From Stanieria sp. NIES-3757 (GTDB lineage Bacteria > Cyanobacteriota > Cyanobacteriia > Cyanobacteriales > Xenococcaceae): 64,000 bases of DNA. Below the pieces are notes generated by a model. That model was not told the origin of the DNA. It ran no database searches and saw only the letters and a program-made list of their open reading frames with translations. A program made the position numbers and the translations under genes. Numbering within the stretch: the first letter of the stretch is position 1; the number at the start of each line of letters is the position of its first letter. This document shows, piece by piece, positions 27,442 through 39,088 of the stretch. The stretch covers positions 1,302,001 through 1,366,000 of the forward strand of contig AP017375.1 of the NCBI GenBank assembly GCA_002355455.1, in the 5' to 3' direction.

Positions 27442-27801
27442 ATGAATAAACCAGAATTAATCACAGAAAGACAATTACAACTTTGGCTATATCTGTTGCC
27501 AGTCGTAGGAATTATTCCTGCTCTTTGGACAATTTCTCGTCCTAATCATCAGCGAGAACAACAAGAAGCTAGCCGTTTATGTCTTATTTTAACTTTGAGT
27601 TGGTTATTAATTTATTTATTACTTAATTTAGGTTCAATTCAAGCCAATGAATTATTAGCTTTTCGGCTGCTTTATTTAAATGCTTTAATTACTACCGGTT
27701 ATTTTCTAACTTGTATGGTTTTAATGTTGCGTTTAATTACAGGAAAATCAATCCGTTTGCCATTAATTAGTAAATTGTCTAACTCAATTGAACGTAAATA
27801 A
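27442..27801 (+). CDS. small conserved membrane protein
   Basis: A 119-residue protein with three hydrophobic helices (about 12-34, 49-68, 78-100). The N-terminus MNKPELITERQLQLWLYLLP looks cytoplasmic. No conserved catalytic motif is seen and I do not recognise the family. It is divergent from mobA, with 45 bases between starts. Confidence 0.65.
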   Translation: MNKPELITERQLQLWLYLLPVVGIIPALWTISRPNHQREQQEASRLCLILTLSWLLIYLLLNLGSIQANELLAFRLLYLNALITTGYFLTCMVLMLRLITGKSIRLPLISKLSNSIERK

Positions 27802-28053
27802 TGCACCTAAATTGACGTAGTACCTACTGTCATTATCGAGTTAACAAGTTAAAATCAAAAGAAATTAATTTAATTTTTTTTTAATTATTTAGTTAAAAGT
27901 TCTTGCCATTATCAAAGCAAGTTCGACTAGTTCTATTTAATGAGGTTTATGCAGTAATTTTTCTATTAGTCTTGATTAACTTGGGAATTTTTGTGTATAA
28001 ATACTTAACATTATTTGAGAAAACCAATTTATTTTGCAAGTGTGAGGAAACCA

Positions 28054-29499
28054 GTGTCAGCAAGAAAAGCTTATCAATCGACTCCTTCTGGAAGACAATA
28101 TAAACCCAGAATTAAACCTCGTTCTCAAAAGTTAAAACGAGGACGCGCTATTTTAATTGGAATAGGTTTAACAGGATTGTCTGTGGTTTCTGCTGTAGCT
28201 GGAGCTATTTTAGCAATTAGCTGGTCTGTATCTTCTCCTTTACAACAGACTGAACTAACACCACAACAAAAAGCAGTGTTCAGTCAAGAAGAAACTGTCG
28301 CTCAAAGAAATTTGACAATACCCGAACTATCTCGTCCTGTCAATATTCTAGTTTTGGGTATTAAAGTTTTGACTTCTGATGTAGATGATTCCTTATCAAA
28401 AGAAGCTGGATATCATGCGTTAGTTAATTCTTTTGATGGTTTGAGCGATACGATGTTGTTGCTGCGCTTCGATCCAGAAAGACAAAAATTAACGGTTTTA
28501 TCTATTCCCCGTGATACCAAAGTCCGTTTAGAAGGACATGGAGAACAAAAAATTAATATTGCTAATGATTTTGGGGGACCTGCTTTAACCGCAGCAGCAG
28601 TGAGCGAGTTATTGGGAGGCATTAATATTGATCGTTATGTGCGAGTTAATGTTCAAGGAGTAGAAAAGTTGATTGATGCTTTGGGAGGAGTCACAGTTGA
28701 TGTACCCAAAGACATGAAATATAACGATTTTAGTCAACATCTTTATATCAATCTGAAAAAAGGTAGACAGCATCTTGATGGGGATAAAGCCGTACAGTTT
28801 TTACGTTTTCGTTATGATGCTTATGGGGATATTTCTCGAGTGCAGCGACAACAAATGTTGATGCGATCAGTAGTAGAACAGACATTACAACCTGGTACTA
28901 TTTTTAGAATTCCCGAAATCCTTTCAGTAATTCAATCTCATATTGACACTAATCTGACTGTCAAAGAATTGATGGCATTAGGAGATTTTGCAGGAGGTAC
29001 TAAAAGAAGTGACGTGCAAATGCTAATGTTACCTGGTGATTTTAGTGGGGATGGTAGAACAGGAGTTAGTTATTGGTTACCAAATGAGAACCGTATTCAA
29101 AAGTTAGTGACTGAACATTTTGATGTGGTTACTAGCGATTATCAGTTAACCGAAGGATACGAAGACTACAGTAATATCAAGATAGCCATTCAAGATAGCA
29201 TTGATAATCCCGAAGCTGTACAAGCGATGGTAAATAGCTTAAGACAAGCTGGTTATACTAGGGTTTATGTGAGTGAAGCTTGGCATGAACCACTAGCAAA
29301 AACAAAAATTGTTGCTCAAGGGGGAGATGATCGCGCAGCAACATCTCTTCGTCGTAGTCTAGGTTTAGGAGAAGTCTTAATCGAAAGTACTGGTGTTCTT
29401 GATTCAGATGTGACGATTCAAATTGGTCGAGATTGGCAGACTTATCAACATAATCTAGAAGACAAAGTTTATTCTGATGATGTAGTTAATCATCTTTAG
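28054..29499 (+). CDS. LytR-CpsA-Psr family cell-envelope transferase
   Basis: LCP proteins attach polysaccharides or teichoic-acid-like polymers to the cell wall. The protein has an N-terminal membrane helix (about 30-60), an LCP domain (about 90-280) with DGLSDTMLLLRFDPE, LSIPRDTKV, LGGVTVDVPKD and VQFLRFRYDAYGDISRVQRQ, and a C-terminal LytR_C-type domain (about 370-470). A GTG at 28054 preceded by TGAGGA is preferred over the TTG at 28015 that opens the frame. It is followed by recJ on the same strand. Confidence 0.9.
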   Translation: MSARKAYQSTPSGRQYKPRIKPRSQKLKRGRAILIGIGLTGLSVVSAVAGAILAISWSVSSPLQQTELTPQQKAVFSQEETVAQRNLTIPELSRPVNILVLGIKVLTSDVDDSLSKEAGYHALVNSFDGLSDTMLLLRFDPERQKLTVLSIPRDTKVRLEGHGEQKINIANDFGGPALTAAAVSELLGGINIDRYVRVNVQGVEKLIDALGGVTVDVPKDMKYNDFSQHLYINLKKGRQHLDGDKAVQFLRFRYDAYGDISRVQRQQMLMRSVVEQTLQPGTIFRIPEILSVIQSHIDTNLTVKELMALGDFAGGTKRSDVQMLMLPGDFSGDGRTGVSYWLPNENRIQKLVTEHFDVVTSDYQLTEGYEDYSNIKIAIQDSIDNPEAVQAMVNSLRQAGYTRVYVSEAWHEPLAKTKIVAQGGDDRAATSLRRSLGLGEVLIESTGVLDSDVTIQIGRDWQTYQHNLEDKVYSDDVVNHL

Positions 29500-29627
29500 A
29501 GTTAGGGTTGGTTGTTGGTCATTAGTTCTTTGATGACCAAATCATTACCAATTCGCGATCGCGCTTCATTTTTTTTTCTGGGAAGCAGATAGACTAAAGG
29601 TTTAACCAAAGTTAAAATTAACAATCG

Positions 29628-31619
29628 ATGACTAATATACCTAAGCAGAGATGGCAGATTGCACCAAATCAATCAGATTTAGTTCAGGAAATCAGTCAAT
29701 CAACAGGCCTTTTGCCAATCGTTAGTCAAGTGGTTGTTAATCGCGGAATTGATACTGCTGAGTTAGCTCACTTATATGTTGAACCAGAATCGCAAAACTT
29801 GCCTTCTCCTTTAGAGGAATTTCGCGATCTTGCTGTCAGTGTCGAGTTACTGTGTCAAGCGATCGCATCGGGGGAAAAAATTGCGATTTGTGGTGACTAT
29901 GATGCGGATGGGATGACTAGCACTGCTTTATTATTACGTGCCTTAAAGCATTTGGGAGCAGATGTGGATTATGCGATTCCCAGTCGGATGAAGGATGGTT
30001 ATGGAATTAACAATCGAATTGTTGAGGAGTTTGCAGCTACAGATGTAGGTTTGATCTTAACGGTTGATAATGGTATTTCTGCTTATGAACCAATTCTGCA
30101 CGCGGTGGAGTTAGGGTTGACAGTGATTATTACCGACCATCATGATTTACCCGAACAGTTACCTCCTGCCGACGCTATTTTAAATCCTAAATTATTATCA
30201 GAAACTTCCCCTTATCGGGGATTGGCAGGAGTAGGAGTAGCCTATATTTTGGCTGTAGCTACTGCCCAAAGTTTAGGACAATTAAAAGGTTTAACTAATC
30301 AAATTTTAGAATTATTTACGTTAGGAACAATTGCTGATTTAGCACCTTTAATTGGGGTGAATCGTCGCTGGTTGAAAAGAGGTTTGCGGCAGTTACCTAA
30401 TTCTCAATTAGAAGGAATTCAAGCTTTAATGCAGGTAGCAGGAATCAGCGAGGAACAAAAACAATTAAAACCCGATGATATTGGGTTTAAATTAGGGCCG
30501 AGAATTAATGCGGTGGGTAGACTTGCCGATCCACAGATTGTGATTGAATTATTAACAACTGACGATCCTGGTATTGCTTTAGAAAGGGCGATGCAATGCG
30601 AACAAATTAACCGTAAACGTCAGGAATTATGCGAGCAAATTGAACAAGAAGCGATTTGGTTAGTTGAATCTACACCGATACTTTGGCAAGAAGCTAGAGT
30701 TTTAGTAGTTGTAAAAGACGATTGGCATCATGGTGTGATTGGTATTGTTGCTTCTCGCTTGGTAGAACGTTATGGTGTACCCGTTTTTATCGGCACTTAT
30801 GAAGAAGATAATACTTCTAAAATTCGTGGTTCAGCCAGAGGAATTGAAGAATTTAATATCTTTGAAGCTTTGAATTATTGTCAGGATTTATTAGGAAAGT
30901 ATGGAGGACATAAAGCAGCAGGAGGGTTTAGTTTAGTTGCTAGTAATTTAGGAGCTTTTCAAGAGAGGTTAAGTGACTTTGCCCATCAATGTTTAAAGAT
31001 AGAACATCTTAAACCTTTAATTAAAATAGATACTCAAGTCAACTTTGAGCAAATAAATCTGCATTTATATCAACAAATTGAAAGTTTACAACCCTGGGGA
31101 ATTGGTAATGATGTTCCTGTATTTTGGACAGAAAATGTTTTGCTCAAAGAACAAAGAATTTTAAAGAGTAATCATCTCAAATTAGTGTTAAAACAAGAAA
31201 ATTCAGACCAAGAAATGAAAGCGATCGCCTGGCGTTGGAAAGATTATTTTCCTCTACCTAATCGTCTCGATCTTGCTTATAAATTAAAAGAAAATAATTG
31301 GCAAGGTAACATTAATGTAGAATTGGAAATAGTGGGAGTAAGATTACCAAATATTAATCAAGTTTCTGCTGAAATTAAAAAAGCAGTTTTTAATTATCAA
31401 GGTAGAAGTTATGCTTGCAGTTGGTGGTTGTCTTTAAATGAATTAAGAATTAGAAATGAACAAGGAAAAATTTTAGCGGTTGAACCAGGAAATAACACGG
31501 GTTTACTGGGAACAAATAGAGCTAATGCTAAACAAGTCGATCTTACTCAACCTTATTTTCAAGAATTAATTCAAGTTGCTCAGATAGCTTTAGCTCAAAA
31601 TCAAGAACAAAGGGTTTAG
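29628..31619 (+). CDS. recJ: single-stranded-DNA-specific exonuclease RecJ
   Basis: RecJ degrades ssDNA 5'->3' in recombination and mismatch repair. The 663-residue protein has the DHH phosphoesterase motifs ICGDYDADGMTSTALLLRAL (motif I), VDNGISA and VIITDHHDLPEQLPPADAIL (DHH), then the DHHA1 domain with VRG-like SARGIEEFNI and LLGKYGGHKAAGGFSL, followed by an OB-fold region. The length is at the upper range of RecJ. The stop overlaps the stop of the convergent cdv3-like gene by four bases. Confidence 0.95.
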   Translation: MTNIPKQRWQIAPNQSDLVQEISQSTGLLPIVSQVVVNRGIDTAELAHLYVEPESQNLPSPLEEFRDLAVSVELLCQAIASGEKIAICGDYDADGMTSTALLLRALKHLGADVDYAIPSRMKDGYGINNRIVEEFAATDVGLILTVDNGISAYEPILHAVELGLTVIITDHHDLPEQLPPADAILNPKLLSETSPYRGLAGVGVAYILAVATAQSLGQLKGLTNQILELFTLGTIADLAPLIGVNRRWLKRGLRQLPNSQLEGIQALMQVAGISEEQKQLKPDDIGFKLGPRINAVGRLADPQIVIELLTTDDPGIALERAMQCEQINRKRQELCEQIEQEAIWLVESTPILWQEARVLVVVKDDWHHGVIGIVASRLVERYGVPVFIGTYEEDNTSKIRGSARGIEEFNIFEALNYCQDLLGKYGGHKAAGGFSLVASNLGAFQERLSDFAHQCLKIEHLKPLIKIDTQVNFEQINLHLYQQIESLQPWGIGNDVPVFWTENVLLKEQRILKSNHLKLVLKQENSDQEMKAIAWRWKDYFPLPNRLDLAYKLKENNWQGNINVELEIVGVRLPNINQVSAEIKKAVFNYQGRSYACSWWLSLNELRIRNEQGKILAVEPGNNTGLLGTNRANAKQVDLTQPYFQELIQVAQIALAQNQEQRV

Positions 31620-32224
31620 TTTTCTCGATTTTCTTCTAATTGCTGACGACCATTAGTAATAACTTGTAACATCTGTTGAAGTTGTTGTTCAATATTATCT
31701 AAAACTGCATCAGCATAATCATCTGCTCCAGTCTGAATATCTCTACATTCAGCCATAGCTAATTCTCGCCAATGAGTTATTGTTGCTTGAGTTTGTTGTT
31801 GTAATTGTTCGCATTCTTGTTGTACTTGATATTTTAGTTTATTTGCTTCTAATTCAGCTTGATGAATGATGGCTGACTCATTCAAAATTTTACTAGCTTT
31901 TTCTTGAGCAGATCTGACTAAATTATGACTATAACTTTCTGCTTCTTCAATGATTTCTTGACGACGGTGTAAAAGATCTATTGCTAGATTTAAAGCGTGA
32001 GGTAACAGATTTTTAATCAAATGAAGCTGCTTGAGAATACGATGACGTTCAATAATAGTTAGATTAGAAAAAGGAATATTAACTCCATCTAAAATTAAAT
32101 GTTCGAGAACGTCTAATTCTGTTTCTATTTTTAAATTACTTTCTGGTGGTAATGAAGTATTTTCTACTCTTTTATAAGTTTGAGAAGGAGATTGGTAATT
32201 ATGAGAGGGATATGAATTTAGCAT
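31616..32224 (-). CDS. DivIVA/Cdv3-like coiled-coil division protein
   Basis: A 202-residue protein whose N-terminus (about 30-70) includes ELDVLEHLILDGVNIPFSNL; the rest is a long amphipathic helix rich in Glu and Gln. In Synechocystis, a coiled-coil protein assigned as Cdv3/DivIVA-like sits next to coaD, and the same order is seen here. Cdv3 is needed for cell division site placement. The identification rests on context and coil pattern; sequence similarity to DivIVA is too weak to call by eye. It is convergent with recJ. Confidence 0.65.
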   Translation of the reverse strand: MLNSYPSHNYQSPSQTYKRVENTSLPPESNLKIETELDVLEHLILDGVNIPFSNLTIIERHRILKQLHLIKNLLPHALNLAIDLLHRRQEIIEEAESYSHNLVRSAQEKASKILNESAIIHQAELEANKLKYQVQQECEQLQQQTQATITHWRELAMAECRDIQTGADDYADAVLDNIEQQLQQMLQVITNGRQQLEENREN

Positions 32225-32508
32225 TAGTAAATTAGATTATAAATTGTTTATTATATAACCAATATTTAGATAATTTCCAGATAATCTTATTAAAATTTTA
32301 AAATAAAAAAGCTTTTTTAAATTTTTAGCTCAAAAACAGCTATTTTTTTAAGAAGTAAAAGACGCTTAAGATTTTCAGTAATTCAAGCCAGAATGACTTA
32401 AAAACCAACTTCCTTAACTGCCTAAAACAGAAAAGATTAAGTTAAATATAATAAACTTAAGCGTTTAGTGATGGGATTATGAATTTTGCCAAAAAAAATT
32501 AATAAAAG

Positions 32509-33000
32509 TCAATATTCAATTCTGATGTTTTGATAATAGAGATATAGATCTCGAGCAACATTTTCAGGAACAAGATGATCGATTGAACCACCAAATTGAG
32601 CAATTTCTTTAACGATACTACTACTTAAAAAACTATATTCTTTAGCAGTAGCTAAAAATACCGTTTCTATTTCTTCGCACAGAGTTTTATTGGTATGAGC
32701 CATTTGTAATTCTTTTTCAAAATCAGACAGAACTCGCAAACCTCTTAATAAAACTCCTGCCTGACTTATTTTGGCATAATCAACAGTTAAACCAAAGAAA
32801 CTATCTATTTCTACATTAGATAAATGTTCAGTACAAACACTAATTTGCTGAAGTCTCTGTTCTACACTAAATAAAGGCTGTTTATTCGTATTGGAAAGAA
32901 CTGCTACAATTACCTTCTCAAACAATTTAGCACCTCGTTCGATAATATCGAGATGACCGAGAGTAATGGGATCGAAACTTCCTGGATAAATAGCAATCAT
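32509..33000 (-). CDS. coaD: phosphopantetheine adenylyltransferase
   Basis: Transfers AMP from ATP to 4'-phosphopantetheine in coenzyme A synthesis. The 163-residue protein begins [20 protein letters not shown], with the T/HxGH nucleotidyltransferase signature, and contains [18 protein letters not shown] and the ISSS-type motif [17 protein letters not shown]. The length is standard. It is upstream of the cdv3-like gene on the minus strand, 284 bases away. Confidence 0.96.
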   Translation of the reverse strand: MIAIYPGSFDPITLGHLDIIERGAKLFEKVIVAVLSNTNKQPLFSVEQRLQQISVCTEHLSNVEIDSFFGLTVDYAKISQAGVLLRGLRVLSDFEKELQMAHTNKTLCEEIETVFLATAKEYSFLSSSIVKEIAQFGGSIDHLVPENVARDLYLYYQNIRIEY

Positions 33001-33218
33001 TGAGAAAATTTTTTAAAGCGATCGGCAATTGATCTTATAACTAATTAAGAGTGAGACAGATATCTTTTAGTTAAAAATAAGAATTCGAGTTATTTGACCG
33101 AATCAAAATTATTTAAGATCAACACTAAACAAATCTCGATCCTTGATAGCTGTACTTTGCTTTCCATAAAAAGAGTAAATTTTTAAATACATTGAGATCG
33201 AGTCTCAAAATATTAAAC

Positions 33219-34652
33219 ATGAAAAAACATCGCTTTTGGCACTGGGATATTGTTCCTTTTGGATTTCGGGGTCGTATTATGGCAGTATATTTGCTGCTGA
33301 TACTAATTGCTTTTTCAAGTGCTATATTTGCCATTCGACGAGTTTTGTTGCTTCGTCTTGAAGAAAGAATTGAACAAGCTCTTCAGCAAGAAGTACAAGA
33401 ATTACGTCTTTTAATAAGTGGCAAGGATCCTAATACGGCTGAACCTTTTGGAGAAGATATTACTGCTATTTTCGACGTATATCTCAGTCGTAATATTCCT
33501 GAAGCTGATGAATATTTTATTACCTTACTGCCAAACGGTTTTTACAATTCAAGTCCTTTGGCACTACCACCATCAATCGAGCGAAATTCAGAAATAGTTA
33601 AACACTGGCAACAACTCACTCAACCTGAGCAAGGAGAAATAGATCAGTTTCAAAATCGAATTGTTTATCTAGCAGAACCTAAAAAAATTAATGGCAAAAT
33701 TCGAGGCGTGTTTGTAATCGCAATTGCTGCCGAATCTGAACTTCAGGAAATCGATGAAGCAACCCTAATTATTACTCAAATCACTATTATTGTAATAATA
33801 ATTACTACAATTTTTGCCTGGATTTTAACTGGACAAGTATTAGCTCCTTTGCGTTTACTGACTAATACTACTCAAGCTATTAGTGAAACTAATCTAGAAA
33901 GACGTATTCCTGTTCAAGGAAATGACGAAATTGCTCAACTGAGTATCACTTTTAATGAGATGTTGAATAGGCTTCAATCTGCATTTCATAACCAAAGACA
34001 TTTTCTCAATGATATTAGCCATGAGCTAAGAACACCAATTACTATTATTCAAGGACATCTAGAGTTAATCGGCTCAACTCCTGAAGAACAAAGTCAAACT
34101 CTAGAATTAGTTATGGATGAATTAAAACGGATGAGTCGTTTAGTAGCAGATTTAATGTTACTAGCTAAATCAGAACAACCTAATTTTTTGCATTTAGAAA
34201 CTGTTCAATTAAGTAAGTTAACTGAAGAAATGTATGATAGGTCTACAGTTTTGGCAGATCGTAACTGGCATCTAGAGCAAGTTGGTTCTGGTTTAATTGT
34301 GGTGGATCGTCAAAGATTAATCCAAGCAATTGTTAACTTGGCACAAAATGCAACTAAACACACACAAGTTACTGATGTAATCGCTTTAGGTTCAGAAATA
34401 AATCAAGGTTATGTTCGTTTTTGGATCGCGGATACAGGAACGGGAATTTCGTTATCTGAACAATCACAAATTTTTGAACGTTTTATCAAGGGAACTAACA
34501 GTAGAAATTCAGAAGGAACAGGTTTAGGATTGGCAATTGTTAAAGCGATCATACAAGCTCACAAAGGAAAAATAGAATTATGTAGTCAACCAGGAAAGGG
34601 AGCTAAATTTACTTTGATTTTACCTGTTGATACTCCGATTAATTATAATTAA
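33219..34652 (+). CDS. sensor histidine kinase
   Basis: A 477-residue membrane kinase: a first membrane helix (about 18-42), a periplasmic sensor region to about 175, a second helix (about 180-203), a HAMP linker, a HisKA dimerisation domain with FLNDISHELRTPITIIQGHL (phospho-His) and a HATPase_c domain with N-box NLAQNATKHTQ, G1 DTGTGIS and G2 EGTGLGLAIVKAI. ATG at 33219 is preferred over a TTG at 33192. No response regulator gene is adjacent, so it is an orphan kinase; the signal is unknown. Confidence 0.93.
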   Translation: MKKHRFWHWDIVPFGFRGRIMAVYLLLILIAFSSAIFAIRRVLLLRLEERIEQALQQEVQELRLLISGKDPNTAEPFGEDITAIFDVYLSRNIPEADEYFITLLPNGFYNSSPLALPPSIERNSEIVKHWQQLTQPEQGEIDQFQNRIVYLAEPKKINGKIRGVFVIAIAAESELQEIDEATLIITQITIIVIIITTIFAWILTGQVLAPLRLLTNTTQAISETNLERRIPVQGNDEIAQLSITFNEMLNRLQSAFHNQRHFLNDISHELRTPITIIQGHLELIGSTPEEQSQTLELVMDELKRMSRLVADLMLLAKSEQPNFLHLETVQLSKLTEEMYDRSTVLADRNWHLEQVGSGLIVVDRQRLIQAIVNLAQNATKHTQVTDVIALGSEINQGYVRFWIADTGTGISLSEQSQIFERFIKGTNSRNSEGTGLGLAIVKAIIQAHKGKIELCSQPGKGAKFTLILPVDTPINYN

Positions 34653-34902
34653 ACGTAATCATTAAAATTGTTCTTTAGAGATAAAGGATTAAGAAGCTAT
34701 TTTTAAAGTTTTTGTTATTAACAATTCCTTTTAAAATTAACTTATAATGATTAAGATTTTTCTAAATATTAAAATTAGGTTAATAAAAAAATATCAAAAT
34801 ATTCATCTCATTGTAAATGTACTAAATTTTATTATATAAATACTGTTTTCTAAGCTTTTGAATATAAACTTAAATATAACTATTTTAACCAAATAAGTTT
34901 GA

Positions 34903-35250
<348 letters not shown>

Positions 35251-35342
35251 TTTTTTACCAGTTAATTAATAAATTTAAAGCAAAATTAAAACAATCTTAA
35301 CTTTGATTAATTAAGCTAGCCCCTGTGAGTGAGGAGTTAGCT

Positions 35343-35861
35343 ATGTCGATTATAAATATTTTACTGGTAGCATTCCTATTATTGTTAATTGGAGATTTTT
35401 TATCTACTTTTTTTTATCACGTTCCAGAACACGTTTTTGGTAAATTTCATACTCTAGTTCACCATGGGAAAAATCGTAGTTTTATTCATTATGCAGTTTT
35501 AACTAAAAATCCTTTAGTTTTGCTTGATGGAATGCTTGGTGCTTTACCTTATTTTATATTTGTCCCTTGGTTGTGGAAAATTTCGATTATTGGTACACTT
35601 TTGGGTTTGATTTTAGGTGAATTACACGTAGTTTGGCGACACGTTTCGATCATTAATTGGCAAACTCCTAAAGTAATCAAATTTGGTTGTCGTTTATTCT
35701 TTATTACTACTCCCGAACGTCATTGGTTACATCATCAAAATGCTAGTTTAGCTTATGGTGATATTTTCACATTTTATGATTATCCTGCCAAATTATGGCT
35801 CAAATTTTTAATTGTTATCAAAAATAAATTTCAAAAAATTTCTCGCATTTCCAAAGCTTAA
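35343..35861 (+). CDS. small His-rich membrane protein, fatty-acid-hydroxylase-like
   Basis: A 172-residue membrane protein with three or four hydrophobic segments and four histidine clusters: YHVPEHVFG, HTLVHHGK, GELHVVWRHVS and PERHWLHHQN. This is the His-box style of the fatty acid hydroxylase/sterol desaturase superfamily, which holds a di-iron centre, but the spacing is atypical and the substrate is unknown. The ATG at 35343 is chosen because GAGGAG lies seven bases upstream; the GTG at 35325 would place that site inside the coding region. Confidence 0.7.
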   Translation: MSIINILLVAFLLLLIGDFLSTFFYHVPEHVFGKFHTLVHHGKNRSFIHYAVLTKNPLVLLDGMLGALPYFIFVPWLWKISIIGTLLGLILGELHVVWRHVSIINWQTPKVIKFGCRLFFITTPERHWLHHQNASLAYGDIFTFYDYPAKLWLKFLIVIKNKFQKISRISKA

Positions 35862-35939
35862 CCTATTAATTATTATTTCTTTACCAAAATAACTTAGACT
35901 CGAACTATAACTTTGTTTAAGCTGAAATAATTGCCCACT

Positions 35940-37277
<1,338 letters not shown>

Positions 37278-37300
37278 CCATGATTTATCTAGACAAATCT

Positions 37301-37477
37301 TTATTCTTCCTCATCAAGCTTGGTTTTTGTCACTAAATTTGGCTCAAATACAGTTAACATTTGACGACGGACTGCGATCGCCCAAAGTTCAAAATCAAAA
37401 TTGTTACTATTAGGATTGATTGATTCTAAATTGCAGTTAAGGTTTTTTTGAGAAAGATCGATCAGATTGGAATTCAT
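37301..37477 (-). CDS. small cyanobacterial-type protein, 58 residues
   Basis: ATG at 37477 to TAA at 37303-37301 encodes a 58-residue soluble protein with FELWAIAVRRQML near residue 29 and an acidic tail LDEEE. Short proteins with a W-x-x-x-V-R-x-Q-M-L core seem familiar in cyanobacteria, but I cannot assign a function. It lies just upstream of the decayed chrA. It lacks a strong ribosome binding site. Confidence 0.5.
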   Translation of the reverse strand: MNSNLIDLSQKNLNCNLESINPNSNNFDFELWAIAVRRQMLTVFEPNLVTKTKLDEEE

Positions 37478-38289
37478 TGGTAGTAAAGTATTATTGGTTA
37501 AAAAAGTTGAAATTTAAAAAGGTTTGTAACAAGGGTTACAAAATATTTATAGTTATTATTATTTTTTTGCTCAACTAGCAGAATTAAATCTGAGTAAGTT
37601 TTTTGTTAAGGCAAAATCAGCACAAAAATTAAGTACCCTGTTAATTATTTAATTCTTATAATCAAAACTTGCTCGCTTTGTAGCCAAGCATTTAGTTAAG
37701 ATGAAAAATAATATTTTTTTTTATTGTAACTATCTTTCTGATTATTGGTTCTTGGATAATTTGTTTGACTACAAAATTTGTATCAAAACAACAGTGTCAA
37801 TTGACTGGAGTTATACGCTCTTAGTTTCAACAACAACATTAGGATCAATAAGCAAAAACATAGGAAGTTATTTTTTGGCTCTAAAAAGATTTTAACGGAA
37901 TTACTAAATATTATTTTAGCTTAATTGATTTTTTTGACTCAGTAGAATTGATTTACTCTTAAAGTTTAAAAAATATTACTTTGATCGAGAAAATTTTTTC
38001 TATTTAAACTTTATGTGTTAAGGCAACTCCTTGAGCAAAGGTTACTCGTACTAAGTTACTAAGTATTTGACCAAGCTATTGGAAATTACTTAAATTCAAT
38101 TAATTATTTTTTGACAAAACAACAAAATTCAACTTTGAAAATTACCAAAACAATTTTAACTGAATCGAAATAATTAGATCAAGATTAATCAAAAAAAAGT
38201 TACTAATTTATTCACAAATTCCTCACATTGTTTTTTTAAAATAATTTTGGTAGATAAATTACAATTATTAGATCGGAGGTTGGGGTAAG
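37478..38289. other. long AT-rich non-coding stretch
   Basis: About 800 bases with no supported gene. A plus-strand frame at 37701-37895 has no start context or conserved look and was rejected. The right end carries the ribosome binding site of the hsp20 gene. It probably contains the heat-shock promoter, but I see no CIRCE-type inverted repeat. Confidence 0.55.
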
Positions 38290-38604
38290 ATGTTGACAAA
38301 AAACTTTAATACTTGGTCACCTGCTATCGATTTACAAGAAACAAAAACGGAGCTAGTTTTAAAAGTAGAAATTCCTGGCGTAAGAACTCAAGAATTACAA
38401 GTTCATGTAGACTCGGAAGCAGTCATAATTAAAGGAGAACATGCAGAAAGATACGATCAAGAAAATGATGATTATTTCTGTCACGAACTCCATTATGGTA
38501 AATTTGAAAGAATTATTCCTTTACCAATGGCAGTATGTTATAAGAAATCCATCGCAGAATTAATCGATGGCATCTTAACAATAACGATGCCTAAAGTTTG
38601 CTAA
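38290..38604 (+). CDS. small heat shock protein, Hsp20 family, short
   Basis: A 104-residue alpha-crystallin-domain protein. The domain runs from WSPAIDLQETKTELVLKVEI through the conserved VDSEAVIIKGEH to YGKFERIIPLP and DGILTITMPK. Typical cyanobacterial HspA is about 145 residues; here the N-terminal arm is short and the C-terminal I-x-I extension is missing, so oligomer assembly may be altered. GGAGG at 38275-38279 is a strong ribosome binding site. It is monocistronic. Confidence 0.88.
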   Translation: MLTKNFNTWSPAIDLQETKTELVLKVEIPGVRTQELQVHVDSEAVIIKGEHAERYDQENDDYFCHELHYGKFERIIPLPMAVCYKKSIAELIDGILTITMPKVC

Positions 38605-39088
38605 AAATTTGTCATTAATTGTTAAGTTATTTGAGTTTTTTGAATGTGGTTAAGTAAGAGTCTGGTTGGTATTTGATCGTGAATTTAAATAACTCCTCAG
38701 ATTAGAAGAAAAAGAGTAATAATCGTTTGGATTTGGGTTAGACCACCAGTGTGAGAAGTTAAATTGCTTTGATAATTTAACTTATAGTGGAGATTTATTT
38801 GGCGATTAAGCATCAAAAAGTTTTTTTTTAACTAATTTAATCTTGTTCTAAGCTGAGATAGAGAGAATCAACGCACTCTGCAAGCGCAATCTTCCCTAGG
38901 GCAAAATGAGGTTAGCTTCGCTGGCGCATTCGCATACGCTTAAACCTTATAATTCATCAGTCTAGAAAAAAAAGTTTCCCTAAGTAGAGTGAGGATGATA
39001 AATTAAATCTTTACTCTGGAATAGAGTCACAGGTAAACCTGAGATTTAGACTAGATTTTTTGCTTTGTCAGTTTCAAACTCTGATTTT
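38605..39088. other. intergenic stretch upstream of argS
   Basis: No gene seen. It includes a GC-richer island around 38900-38950 (TTCGCTGGCGCATTCGC) that looks like repeat-derived sequence. Confidence 0.45.

Noticed and set aside
27903-28103. Plus-strand 66-residue frame with a hydrophobic stretch before the LCP gene
   Set aside because: It starts with TTG, lacks a ribosome binding site and overlaps the LCP reading frame; the LCP frame has the clear family match.
33125-33334. Minus-strand 69-residue frame overlapping the histidine kinase start
   Set aside because: It is the shadow of the kinase 5' end and has no recognisable sequence.
37701-37895. 64-residue frame in the AT-rich stretch
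   Set aside because: Its composition is that of random AT-rich DNA and no start signal or conservation is visible.
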